A DNA stretch of 64,000 bases from Euwallacea fornicatus (lineage: Eukaryota; Arthropoda; Insecta; Coleoptera; Curculionidae): the NCBI RefSeq assembly GCF_040115645.1, contig NC_089578.1, forward strand, positions 1,860,001 to 1,924,000, written 5' to 3'. The translations under genes and the position numbers were made by a program. The notes below the pieces were generated by a model. It saw nothing but the letters and a program-made list of their open reading frames with translations, was not told the DNA's origin and made no database searches. Numbering within the stretch: the first letter of the stretch is position 1; the number at the start of each line of letters is the position of its first letter. Below are positions 23,201 to 36,490 of the stretch, piece after piece.

Positions 23201-26200
23201 AATATAAGGAAATTTTTAACAAAAAAAAATCACGAAGTATATGTCAGGTTGAGTACTTCTGGGACTATCTTAATAATTTAAATTTTAAATTGAAGGAAAA
23301 TTGTCAATTCGGTAAAATTAGAAAAGTTATTTTCCTAAAGAGTGCTAACCGGAGGAATTCGGACAAGTCATCCAGGGCAAGAAAGAAACTTTTAAGCAAT
23401 TTCTATTAATTCTTGATGCATTTTCTTCTTTGCGTATCGAGTACAGAACTATTAGTGCATGATTTTATCTTCGGATTAACAAAGGATCACTGTTAACCGC
23501 AGGACAATCTCTACATGCATCTTCGCCCTACCCAACGTATTAGCATATAAGAGACATGGATGATAAAAGACAATGATCTTCACAATACCACCATGTGGGT
23601 GTTATAAACGGGGAGACATAATTATCATAATAACAATGCACGAGGAAATCATCGGCATATAGAACACCAACAACGCTTTTGTGCATCGAAATGCAACAAA
23701 AATTATCAAAGTGATTGATACATAATGGCCTAGCACTACAATGATAATTATAAATCAAATATTTACAGACATCAAGATGGGAAGAAATTAAAAGAAACGC
23801 TCGCAAGGCGTCTTGATTACATCGCCCACATGGTGTATAATGTGGCATAAATCGACCAACTCTTCCTGGTTGGTTCATAGGAAAAACGTGGTTTGTTAAT
23901 GACCATCTGGCATGACGGCTCCATTTTAACTTCATTCATAGATATTCGTTAGCTACATCACTTCACAATTGCTAATAGCTACACATCTATTACAAATGTT
24001 CTTCCAATTTCAGTGCTCTCGAGAAGTAATGACGAATCAAATTGAGAAATCGTGCGGTAACAGGCACATGTCACACGCATACTCACGGATTAATGCTCTA
24101 TCTTCCGGATAATGAAGGTCGGAAAATCCCAGAAGAATGACAAATAATTGAAAAAATTCACTTAGTAATTATTCATTTACAAGTTTAACGAAAAAAAAGG
24201 AAAGTTAGGACTTTAACATAGAGAATAATTGATTAAGTATGACGATGATCCAATATTTCAAAAACGTTAAGAGTTGTCGAAATACATAGTTTAAACGTAA
24301 AAGCGGCATGGTTTTCAAAAATCGCTCTATCTAATCCATAGTTCTGGTTAAAAAACTACAATTTAGTTGCTCACAATAGTTGGTAATTAATTGTTCCCAG
24401 ATCTTCAACACACTTTGCCTTAGAAGTCATTAGAGGAATTAGTTTGAAAGGAAAAGCAACTCATTCATTTTGATGGAGCACTTGTTAATTAACCGCAGAG
24501 GCTTAATAAAAACATCGTGACTTTTTCAATACTAACTCGACCGAAGGTATAATAATAAAAACCAATTTCGATAATTGCATTATGCGATCCTTTAGCCCAA
24601 GAAACCCCCAAGTATAGATTTGTAACAACCTTGTTGCGACACGGGTAATCCGTTACACAATCGTGAAACCGCGAATGTTCCACCATAAAGCAATATAAAA
24701 ACTACCCGACACAAGGACATAAACAAAGAAACAAGTGGATACTCTGGGACAAAAATCTGCGATTTGCATTGGATTATTAATTATAGTATGACTTAGAAAC
24801 ACCGGACAATTGCTCTCTGAGAATTTCAAGGCTGCTTGGAACATGCGAAGAGTACCAAGCCCAAAGATATGAATAATGCTGAATTAAATTTATCAACGAG
24901 TGTTTAATACGAGGATAGGCCCAGAAGTACCCGACCGGATATTGAGATGATGGCTTTTTTTAATTAAAAATTGACACGTACAACACATTATACACAAAGA
25001 CCTAACCTTAAAGAGGTCACATCTAAAGTGCTACGTTGATTTCTGTTAGTTTTGGAGCCGTTGTCGATTAACCCTTTTAGAGATTGTGAACATGAAAAAA
25101 ATTTCTCGTCGATACGTGATTCGATACTTTCAATTGAAAACTGGCGATATGAAAATTAGGAAGACTTTTCGAAAATGGCAAAAATCGAATTTTGTTTATA
25201 ATACGAGAACAAGAAGCTATAAAATTTCTTTAAAACCGGTATTGAATTTGTCTAAAAAAAAGACATCGGGAATACCTTATTAGTTTTTTTTTCAATCTCT
25301 TACTGTTTTATAGTTTTCCTGTACAAGTTTCTCCTTTTTCAAACTTTCGTTAAAAAAAAAACGTATCCATACATGCTACTTATTTATATTATCACCCATA
25401 ATAATGATAAGCGTTGGAACATCAGACTTGAAAATTTGTTGTGTAAGAGAATTGCACACGTTGAAATAACTAGTAACAACTACAAATGCATTCTTGTAAC
25501 CCAGACTAGGCAGGGTTGCTTGGTATAAATTGAATACCTACGGGTTTGGGGAGGGGAATTGCTCAAGTTAAAACTAGGAGGTGTTAAATACAAAAGTTTG
25601 AGAACCGACGGAATAAATTATACTCCAAAAAACGATTTACGACACATGGTGTTTTCAGACCCTTTGCAAGCATACTAAAAACGTTTTTAAAAGTATATGA
25701 GTAACTCTTTCAGTTTCTAAGATACTAATTTATACCACTGCCACAGGTTAAACTCTTGAATCATGTTTTCTTAGTTAAGATTATTTGCAGTTTTTTAAAT
25801 GTAGCTTTGTTTGGGCCACTTACAACTTTCAAAGCTCAGATTAATAATATGTTCTATACATTTGCGGCGAATCGTTTAATATTTTTCTTTTATTTTGTAT
25901 GATAATAACGCGTCGTGTACACACAAAGAAAAGCTGTCGAAAGAATGAAATTGCACACCAATCTCAGTTAAAAACACTCGCTATTTATAAAATCATCGGA
26001 AAAAATTCCTCATTAACAATTTGATGACAAATCTGTAACTTTCTGTACAAGTGAAGGAAAAATTAATACAAAAACTAACCAAATTAAGGTATTTAGAATG
26101 TGAGTATGTGAAATATGTGAAATACTTGCCTCAATCGCTAAGAAATGGCAGTTTTGACGTATGTCAATGATTGGTGTTGGTGGTTACTCTAAGTGGTATT

Positions 26201-29200
26201 TGATTGTATTTACTTTTTTCTTTATGTGTCCGATGTTGACCTCTTGCTCATGCAAGTATAGGTAATCAACTGCTATCCATGCTTCGTGAACAAGAGGCCA
26301 CACAGCTTTGTATTAAGTACAATATATGCACCTTCTTTGATAGTGATTCCTTGGTAACGATGCAAGCATCATTCCGTTTAATTCCGTGAACGTTATCTAA
26401 GCATTAAAGGAACTGACACCTTCCCTGAAAATTCCCGTCTTAGCAGCACTCCGGTCTGTAACTGGAGGTGCCCCAAGTACCACTCGAGATATAGCCATTA
26501 ACCGCAGATGCAAATATGATTAGCATGTAAGGCAGGCACTTGTTCCTTAACCTCTCGTTTCATTGTCCAATTAATTTTGCAATACACTACTTGTTATGAA
26601 ACCCTCTGAACATGCAACGCTTCTTACTTGAGAATGGATAAACGTAAATCGTTAGTTAACATGTTTAGAATGTAATGGACCTCAAGGCCAGTGGTTCCGT
26701 CAATCCCCGAAGCCTCGGGCTTTTACACTGAAAATGAACACAATGAAACGTGATGTGATTTAAGAATTGCCGGAGAGAACTTTACTATTAGTGCACTTTG
26801 TAGATTTAACTCAATTAAAGCAAAGTGATAAAAAAATGGAAACGCATTAATGGAGAAGATGTGGATATACGACACTTTCCTGTGCCTAAAACTGCCTATT
26901 AAAGTGGTTTTCAATTGCTCGGCCTCACGATACTTGTGTTGTCTTTGTGGCTGTTTAAAGCACGTCCTCGTTCGTCTTCGTGGCTTTTAAAAAACCACCG
27001 CGGCTCAATAAAATAGGGCTAAAAAGCAGTTTTCCATCACGATCGTGCGACAGACAGCGGTTAATCTGGATCTGCCATCTCGGTTTAAATGGTGTTACAC
27101 TCTCAAGATAAATTGACGCAGATAAGTGTAGAAAATAGTTTAGTTTGTTGGAACCTCCTTCATGTACCCAATTTAAATACTCATCTAAAATATATTTTAG
27201 TTTACCGTTTATTTTAGTTTTTACTAGTAGGATATTCTTTCGTAGATTCTAAAGATGGTGACACGTTGATGACCGAAACCGCTCCGAATGAAAATCATCC
27301 GCTATCAAAAATCAGAAGACTTATTTATTTACATATTAAGATTATATAAGACAACATGACATTCATCAAAAATTGTATTTATATCATCATGATCTAAGAT
27401 TCGCATTTTTGTACGCAGTTCGAACCTCGCTTCTTGGTTTAAACTAGTACCAAACAGTTTTCCAGAACAAGCAGTAATTGACCGTTCCCTGTTATTATAT
27501 CTCAAAGGCTGTCGTTCAGTCTTGTACGAAATCCTACAGTTCCGATTATCAACTGTCTTATGCTGGCTGCATGAAGTACATTTTTAGGCTAAAGCTGCTT
27601 ATAAGTATGGCAAAAATCCCTTTTCCCATATACGGCAACTTCCATAATCGCCGTTTACAATATCCCACCGTTCAAAGTCAAGTGATTGATGTAATGATAC
27701 ATTTTCTTCGACTTAATTGTGAGTCTTTATTCGCATGACGAATCCATCACATAAAATGCTATCGTCCGATCTTGAAATTATTTAAATTTAGATTTAATCG
27801 CACGGGAAATAGATATAGGTGCATAACAACATCGAGACTAACTGCCTATGAATCCGTCAGTGAATAAAATAAACAGCAGTGTAGGAAACAAAATTATAAA
27901 TGACACAAAACATACTTCAGGGTCTTGTCAAAAAATTACTTTTCACTTCTCTGGAGTAATTTAAAATAACCTGAAATATCCTTAACAAAGCGAAAATCAC
28001 TCATTATTTTATCAAAAATATTACTTCCTTTCTTCTTCTTGAAATCGAACGTGTCTAATGGATGTGCTTTCGAAATGTTCTTCTATGATACACAAGGGGT
28101 TCCACTATAAATTTTGCACTCGGCTTATTTTGATTTCGTAGTCGAATATATACAATGAACACGATCTCTAATTTAAATAATTCTTGTTCGTACTTCAAGA
28201 ATTTCCTCGATAACTTTCATTCTCTCTGTATTCTTCTATAAAAAATTAAGTTCTTTGAGTCATTTACCGACACAAAACATAAATAAGAATATCGACACAT
28301 AAAAAAACTCGGATTTCACGCCTAAAATCAGCAAACTCCTTTATCACCATTTTTATTGGTTAAGAATGGTTCAATGAATTGATTTTTTTATCTAATCTGT
28401 CTAGTCGAAATATGAATGTTGATAGATGACGTTAACCAAATGCCAAAAAACCATTTTGGAGAAAAAATTAGACCGCAGATAACGCAACACTTAAAATCGG
28501 GGTCAGTGAATACCTGATCAGTGACTCTCCCATATTAATGTACATCAACCGAGTCGTGTAACTAAATCTCTCTTTTTTTTTGTTTATTTCCTCAAGATTA
28601 ATGCAGAATTTTACAGAATACTAACATGAGGAGGTATGATTGCAAGGAAATCCATAAATTCTTCCCAAATGGGAGTTCAGAAATGCTGTCTTTTTAGGTA
28701 CCTATAAGAGGTTTCGGATTTCATTTCTGCATTTACAACGGCGAATAGCAATTATTGTTATCAATAACTTTCTAAATTCAACAGCGGCATCCTGCAGCTC
28801 TACTTAACTGTAGGCTGCGATTCAAGACATTTATAACAATAAATGCAAACAGTTAATAACAATCTAAACTTCATTATGTCGAGCAGCATCCAATTGAGAA
28901 TAACTGAATCAAACTGCGAGTAATGTGTGAATAACCCTTGAAGGCGAACAAAACACTGCTTATTACACTGTTAATCACAGAAAATCACAACAATTTATTA
29001 TGATACTCCTTACGATCCGATTTATTAAACGGTTCTCGGGGCCAAAGACACCAATCACTATGGAATCGTGATTTGCCATACTATGGCGGCTGTCGGAAGG
29101 AACGTTAGTAATAACTTAGAATATAAACTGAAGGAAGGAATTGACATTTAAAGGTGATACTTATAGGTTTGAAGCAAAAGTGCCTACGGAATCGCTTACG

Positions 29201-30367
29201 AAATCTACGATCGTGAAAAGTCGCCGTGTTTGGGCGCGTCGTTGGGCAATTATGTGCGAACACAGCCGCATATAAAACGAGAGGCCTTCGCAACGTAACG
29301 AGAGTGAGAGACGAGAAATAGGAAATGCATAACATGAAGTTGCAGAAATAATAGATGATGAATGCGATGTCGTAACGGAATAATGAAAATTCCTAGATGA
29401 CTCGATATTACGCGAACAGAGTGCATTTCTTGATTCCGGAAAAAAGCTTTAGAGATACAGCCGTGATTATGCCACATTTCCAATACCTTCCTTACAATCA
29501 GAGCCTCCACTGTTCGTTCACATTTAGAGTTATCCATCTTTACGATCTGCAACGATTAAAGATGAGCAAATTATGGTAAATAGCCGCATGAACTATGAGG
29601 GTAACCAAGTTCAGACGCACTAAAAAAAATAAACGAACGACAGGGAAGGGGTCACGATTCTGGCATATGCTTGAAGCCATGAATTAAAAAAAAATCGGTC
29701 AAATTTACAAACCTTCCCAAAGGAAAAGATATGACGTGATTGCTCCAGTAATAACCAGGGTTGTCATGAAGATACCTGCTCAACTTAGTTCAGGGTATTC
29801 CAAACCGAGTTTACCCCGTGGAATTTTTAGTGTTTATGTAGAAATAGGCACAATAAATATGAAGTTAGTAATAAGATTGCCTAATGGAAATTCACAAACA
29901 AATCTACTTTGCGGTTATTCCATTTATTGCAATCGACGGAATAGCCGTCAACCAGATCCACTTGCAAATTTCCATTTTGTAATTTTATTGCTTAATTCAT
30001 ATTTCATTGTACCTAATTCTAACAATATACCCATTGCCCATAGAAATTGATTGTCTCTTGCGATGAACTTAAAAAATAAAAATTTTTTAACAGGGCAGGC
30101 GGAAACAATTAAATCATCATGAAATCTTACGTTCTTTGATATAAAAAAGCCAATACTCCATGACCTCCAATGCTTGTAATAACCGATGAAAGTGCTTACG
30201 AGCTATGAAACTGAGAATACCGATATCCGAACCTATTATTGAGTAGTTCAGTTAACGTTTTAGGTCTAACGTAATGGTAGCTCTAACCCTGGCCATTCCA
30301 CGTTTTTCACTAGTGGGTCACCTAGAATATCCATCCTGTTTGACCCTAACTGTGAACAAGCAGTAGT
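23201..30367. other. long AT-rich non-coding stretch
   Basis: About 7 kb without an exon I can support. Open frames such as 23540-23935 (131 codons, minus) and 29250-29552 (minus) have amino-acid compositions typical of random AT-rich DNA and show no domain. It may be part of a very large intron of the deadenylase gene or intergenic sequence. Confidence 0.35.
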
Positions 30368-30706
30368 TTGTCAAAGATAACGACCCTTTGTCATACCTGC
30401 GTCAAACCTGAGGCAGTTGTTTCACTGTGCGATTTCTGGTCGATCCCTTTCGGACGAATCCGGAATAAATTGGGTGCTGCACTCAAAGCTCGGATTGTGG
30501 TAACTGCAGTGCGTACGAACGTTCTCCCCAGAGAAAGAAGGAAAAGTGCAGACAAACTACCGTTGTCCGCGATATTATCGAAGAGATTAAAGCAACACAA
30601 CGTCACTCTTAAGTGGACAAAGCCGTCCGACAAAGGTCGAATTAACGTCTGCGTCATTGAAGACATCAGCGATGCGTGGCAGAAGGCGTTCTTCTTAATT
30701 ATTTAA
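30368..30706 (+). CDS. unassigned 112-codon open frame
   Basis: This frame is richer in GC than its surroundings and has a balanced composition (for example RERRKSADKLPLSAILSKRL and TLKWTKPSDKGRINVCVIED). It has no ATG start; the first possible start is TTG, so if real it would be an internal or terminal exon. AATAAA overlaps its TAA stop. I recognise no family. It may be an old coding relic, part of a transposable element or chance; an overlapping frame is also open on the other strand. Confidence 0.2.
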   Translation: MSKITTLCHTCVKPEAVVSLCDFWSIPFGRIRNKLGAALKARIVVTAVRTNVLPRERRKSADKLPLSAILSKRLKQHNVTLKWTKPSDKGRINVCVIEDISDAWQKAFFLII

Positions 30707-33700
30707 ATAAAATGTTCAATTTTTACTGCAAGATCGGTAACGGGGCTTGCAACATTCATAGGAAACGGTACTCGGGAATAGTCCATCCCTTAGGTGTATC
30801 TAGGTAATTATTATGGTTTCCATCAAGATACAAGACTGAGATAATTTCATATTGTTGCCATGATTCGGCTTGACGCAAAAAGTGCGGAGATAAATGCGCT
30901 AAACGTAGCACTTGCCAGCAATAAATTATTATTATTCCTAATGCAAAATTAATGGCATGATTAACGGTTCTGCAATGATACCGAATTTATCTGGGACGTG
31001 ATCGTCATAACTTACAGCGAGTGCGCCTTTTCCGGTAAAAGTCGAGATTTCTTAGCTCTAGCGACAAAACATCGCGATATAACTGATACAAGAGACACCT
31101 GACAAATTGATTTCTGTCATGGGATTGCAATTGGTGGCAATTTGGTGTTTTTTTCCTTTGAAGGGAATGCAGAAGTTGAGAATATGCTTGATTGATATAA
31201 ATCATTCGTTTTTGCTGATGGGAGAAAATTTATATTGCCGCGTAATTTTGTATATGAGGAACGGCCAATATTATTATTTCTCGCTTGAATGACAACACTG
31301 GTTCTTCTCATGAGACACTTCGCTTCACTTCAGCGTCAAATGTTTAGATAATAGCTCAGAAACTCATAGCTTTGTTTTCTCAATTTATGTTAGTTCTTAT
31401 TTATCTATTTCAAAACCAACATCACGTTTTTTGAACGTATGTAATAACTCGCCCAATGCCTTACTTTGGCCCTCCTTATTAAGCGTTGCATTGTATGCAA
31501 ATCGTCTATTTTCCGACTGCTCTATTATTTATTCATATAAATCACAGATGAAAAGTCCCGTGGACGTTATATGCACATACATAAGTAAGATTATGGTGAT
31601 GTCACGTCGTGTGTGGCTTTACGGTGATGAATTAAGTTGAAATTACACATACCATTGCTGATCGTTCCTGAGATATTGTAAGAATGTGGAAGAATTTGAA
31701 TTTTGTACATATAATATCTATACCGGTCATAGGGCATAAAGTGGAAATTAAGTTTATGAGAACCCGGCAAAAAGAGCAGAGACATGCCAGAAATACTGGG
31801 AATTAATTTTGAAATAACTCAAGAACCTGACCAATAAGTAAAAAGGTGCGGTTCAGCAGCTGGTTCTACATCCAGGAAATTTTGCATTTTAAATTATTTA
31901 AAGATCAAACGCGTGTCAAATACAATGAAGGTTCAGGTTACACCATATAATAGTATCTCTTCTTCAAAACCTTTTTCCTGGATAGCGCTGATGTAACCAT
32001 TTTCTCACCGATAAGACAGGTGTCGATGCGTAAAATCTCATTTAAAATGCAAATAATGGAAAGTTACATGAATTTTCTTCTTCTTCTTTAGACGAATACA
32101 AAGTACGACTATCGACACTAAATCACTATGCGCTGACGTCATATGGACATATTGAGCCATATTCAATTACCGAATAAACAAACGTAAATTTTAGGTGTAT
32201 CTAGTAAACAGACCACTATTGGAAACCCCAACATCGACAAGCAATTGCACAATTTCCTAGCACCACCTAACTGATTGTAACTCGAATTGGGGTAACGCTC
32301 TCATGCTCACCTCGTAATGAAGTCGATTCAACGTTTTTAGCCTACAGAAAGCGTTAATATGCCTTTTAATCAAAAAGGTCAATATACCGGTGCTTCCCTG
32401 GAGGTGATACTCCTAACCCCTCGAATAGCTACAATCATCAACCGGTACCTCACGTATATGAGGGGAATAATCGTCCCATTACGTACCAACTCTTCGTGTT
32501 ATTTGCAAAAACGGTACCGATATAAGGAAGCGACAGTCTACTTAACCTTGCCATATTATGGGGGTGAAGGTGATTATATGGAGCTGGCACAATCTACGTG
32601 CCGACTTACGGTGTTGATTATTTTATATTACAGTAATGAAAGGTACCTAAGTACCGGTATGAGTACATATACAAAGCGCCTACAAGGAGCAAATGAACGC
32701 TGTGGTTAGAGAAGGTTATTCGCATTGGCTGTTCAAATCATTTCAATGATTTAGCCCATGACTTTTAATATAATTTGAACAAAAAAATGAGAGAAGAAAT
32801 GTATTTAATTACAGTAAGAATAATAAAGCATTTGATCTTGAATAAAATTATATGGTGTAAAAGTAATATGAACGCACCGCATACGGTAATGTTACTTTAC
32901 CGTACGTCAATTTATTTTAAAAAAATTATGGTTGTAAATAATACTAGTTATCTCATGGTACTCAATTTTATTTAAAAAACTTTTCTGAAAATTCCTATAT
33001 ACATTACAGCGTTCACATCTACAAGGTCCTGAAATAGAGCGTCACATTTTCTTAGCTTCGATACCGATATGAATTAACAATTTATTTTTCCGCAGGATTA
33101 CACATGCACAACGGCGTATTTTCAGAAATTACTTTCAAATGTACAGGATCGTCCCAAAATGTAAAACAAAATATAATTTCGTTATTTTAAATGGGGACCT
33201 CCAATTTTATTCATTATTTTCGGATTTCTCGTTAACTTTTCAAGTGAGTTTATGTAAGGTATCTTGTCTTTAAAATTTATCGTTTCCGAGTTCTTTGGAA
33301 AGATTTGAAATTTATTTTAACTTTAAAGTGTAACTAATTGTATATACAATTTAACCCAAACTGTATCAGTTAGAATTTCTAATATAACAATGGCGAGTCT
33401 CGAATTTGGGCCGCCTTAGAGGTAGGTAAAAATACTTGAATTTATGTTACGTAGTTATCCAAAGTCTCGCTAATCATACTCTATGCCAAAAGCACCTTTC
33501 TATTCGCCCATATTGCATATTAATAAGAAATCGAGGTTAATAAAGACCTTAAATTGCATATCATCAGTTTGAAAGAGAAACCGCCTCGTCTTACATTATA
33601 AACTTTCTCTTGGCAAGAACTAGGTCGGCTAAAAGCGAAGTTTACGTGTAAAAAAAATAAAATAAAAATCAGTACCCGATTTGGTGTGGCGACAATGAAT

Positions 33701-35785
33701 GAATAGGCATTATGAGTCTTAACCTTGATTCTTTCGCCACCGAGGAAGCATAACAAAGGAACCGACTAATAATATCTATAACGAGCAGGACTCATCGATT
33801 TATCTTGTGCTCAAGAATAAGTCAATAAAAACTTGGAGTTATTACGATCTAGCCAAGCATTAAAATTTTCATATTTGAAATAGCAGTTCCATGACTAAAG
33901 AGTAAATTACGATTGGTTTAGACATTTTATTAACAGTAAATTATTATTTTATCTTTCACATCTAACTATAATAACCGAGAGAATTCTAATTATGCAACCC
34001 GATTGCCTATGAGTTGGCAAGAAGGTTTCAGTATCTGAAGAATAAATTATTTCATCAGGAGTATTACCAATCGCAAAGGAGTAATAACACAGTAATGGTA
34101 TATTAAGAGATTTTCAGCACGACATTGACGCTAATACACGGCGTGTTGTGATAAGGTAGATAACTATTTAGGAGGCCTAGAAGATTGATGATTATTGCGT
34201 GAATAATGCTGATATGCCAAGAAATATGGGTAATGAATAACGACAAAGATACATGTATAAAAATTTAGTAATGGTGACACAGGTTGTTTATAACATTTAT
34301 CAGCACGTGCAATGGACCAACACATTGACATAAGAGAATCTAGAAGGACACACGATACCGAGATACTTTTCCCAGATTCTCATTTGCGAGTTCGTGATAG
34401 AATCAACGGAAATGCCAAAACGATGCAATATTCGACACTTGGAACGTACCAGATTTCCATCGACTAGACCATTAATCTGAACATTAATGTATTGGTCGAT
34501 AGATGAGTGAAAGTGCGTTTGACCATTGTTAATAAGTGAAAGTCGAAAATTTCTCTATATAGAAACTGTTTGCTTGCTCGATATATGAATGCATTAATTA
34601 AGTTAACTGACACACTCTCGCCGAGATGATGGGCGATAATGCGTTTACAATAGACAATGAGTGACCCGCAACCCAATTACGATCCTTTCACGATGCAAAT
34701 ACCTCGGATTTAATTGCGAAAACAGACAACATCAATAAAGACCTGTAATTATAAAATTACAGCTTCTCATCTACCAATAATTATTAATGATACCGCCTGA
34801 GGATGGAGCAATTTCAGCAACAATCGTACCTTGGAATAAAAATGCGATGGAGAGAATCAAGGACGACGTCTTCCTTATAAAGATGCTGTAAGGATAAACC
34901 AGAATTTGTCTGATCAATTACAAGATTTTGATAGTGAAACTCGCTATGATACTCGAATATGTACTTAACAGATAAGTAAGCCTGCAATAATAAATCAACA
35001 GTAGATGGACAAAAAGGAAAATTAAGAAAGCTGGCGTGCTAAATCTTTTAAGAAAATATCGAGTAGTATTTAATTAAATTACGTGGTACAGTGAATTACT
35101 GAAAAAGCGGCACCACGGGAGATTAACCAAGCTTTAAGAGAACTGACGTAAATTATGAATGGAGGGTGTGTGTATGTGTGTGTGTCTGTGTGCTTTATGG
35201 CAATCGCTTTATCAATAACCATGTTTAATGTTACTTATAATATGAAGAATTTTTTTGAAATTTAGCTTAGCATCCCCTTCCCCTCAGACCGTTTTGCATC
35301 ATTAAACAGTATGAACATCCGTGGAAACAAACTCTTAATACAAGTCCTATTTTCCTTTCCATTTCCGATTGAAATATGCTCTGCAAATTCTTGGAGGCAC
35401 AGCAAAACTCGCATTGGCTCATACATAAAACATGCCATATTGCGCAGTTAAAATTCCCTAACCGTCTAAACTGGAAGTCAGTCAATCCTCTTGATGAATA
35501 ATATCTCACACACCAACCTTCGCAGAAAACAATGAACCTATCTGTGGTCAATCATCATTCGAATTCAAACATGTCCGTGTCACTCTAAGTATTATTTAGA
35601 TTGGATTTTTTTTTATCTAACATGGAAATATTATTCATTTTCATGGTGTTTCGCTCAGGTGGAAACGATACCTGAAATTATCATAACAAAAAATGTGTAA
35701 ATAGCTCGCACAATGCGATTAATCCGAGGATTAATCACGACGTGACGACAATATAATTGAAAGTATCCGCCGAAATTGTTTGCGT

Positions 35786-35787
<2 letters not shown>

Positions 35788-35817
<30 letters not shown>

Positions 35818-35818
35818 G
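35788..35818. repeat. (GAT)n microsatellite, about 10 copies
   Basis: Uninterrupted run of GAT units in non-coding sequence. It is likely to vary in length. Confidence 0.9.
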
Positions 35819-36227
35819 CCCGAGGAAATTATCGCACATAGTCCGGCAGCTTCGCGTTGTTACACCGAAGAAACCTTGACATTGGCCTGACAATGCAATT
35901 GGTTCGGTTTGATAGAATAATAAATTTGATGGTCTGCAGTATGACGTGGGGTTTTACAGGTCGCGTTGTCAATGGCAAGAGGCATCACAATGAATTTGTT
36001 TATTTCGCTAAATTGTAATATGTAAGGGTTTCCCGTACACCACCGACTTCTTGAATTCAGAGTACGTAATCGTGTGCACACTCGCCTATGTCTTTATGTG
36101 AATTAAGAGAAACCAACTAAATTGTCGACCGCCAAAAATTGCTGGTCTGCTTGGTATCTGAGATCGGACTTAAAGCAAACTAGGTTCTAAATTGACAACA
36201 GCGAAAGGGAGTTTCTTTAAAATAATA

Positions 36228-36490
36228 TATACAGGGTATCTCACAAATGTGGGCTTGTATCCCTATCTTAAAAACTATGCCTACGAAAAAGTTGCAATTT
36301 GGGTATCATACTAAAATGGAGATGATGCATTCGTTAAAAATATTTTCATGAAAGTACCACTTCTGGTTATAACGTAAATGGACGTCACGTCGGTTATTTT
36401 AAATGCAACATTCCGATTATTATAAAAAATTTCAATTCTGTAGAACATCACGAACTTTTTTTAAACTATAATGTTCTATATCTAAATTTT
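36228..36490. repeat. relic of a CAGGGT-ended element, copy A of a dispersed repeat
   Basis: It starts with TATACAGGGTATC at 36228. The part 36283-36415 aligns with 54086-54217: both have AAAAAGTTG, AATTTGG, ATATCAT or GTATCAT, AAATATTTTCA, TACCACTT and GGTTATA in the same order. It has no coding capacity and its far end is unclear. Confidence 0.55.

Noticed and set aside
32359..32709. 116-codon plus-strand open frame
   Set aside because: Composition is rich in Tyr, Thr and Leu without a domain or splice context; consistent with chance in a long AT-rich region.
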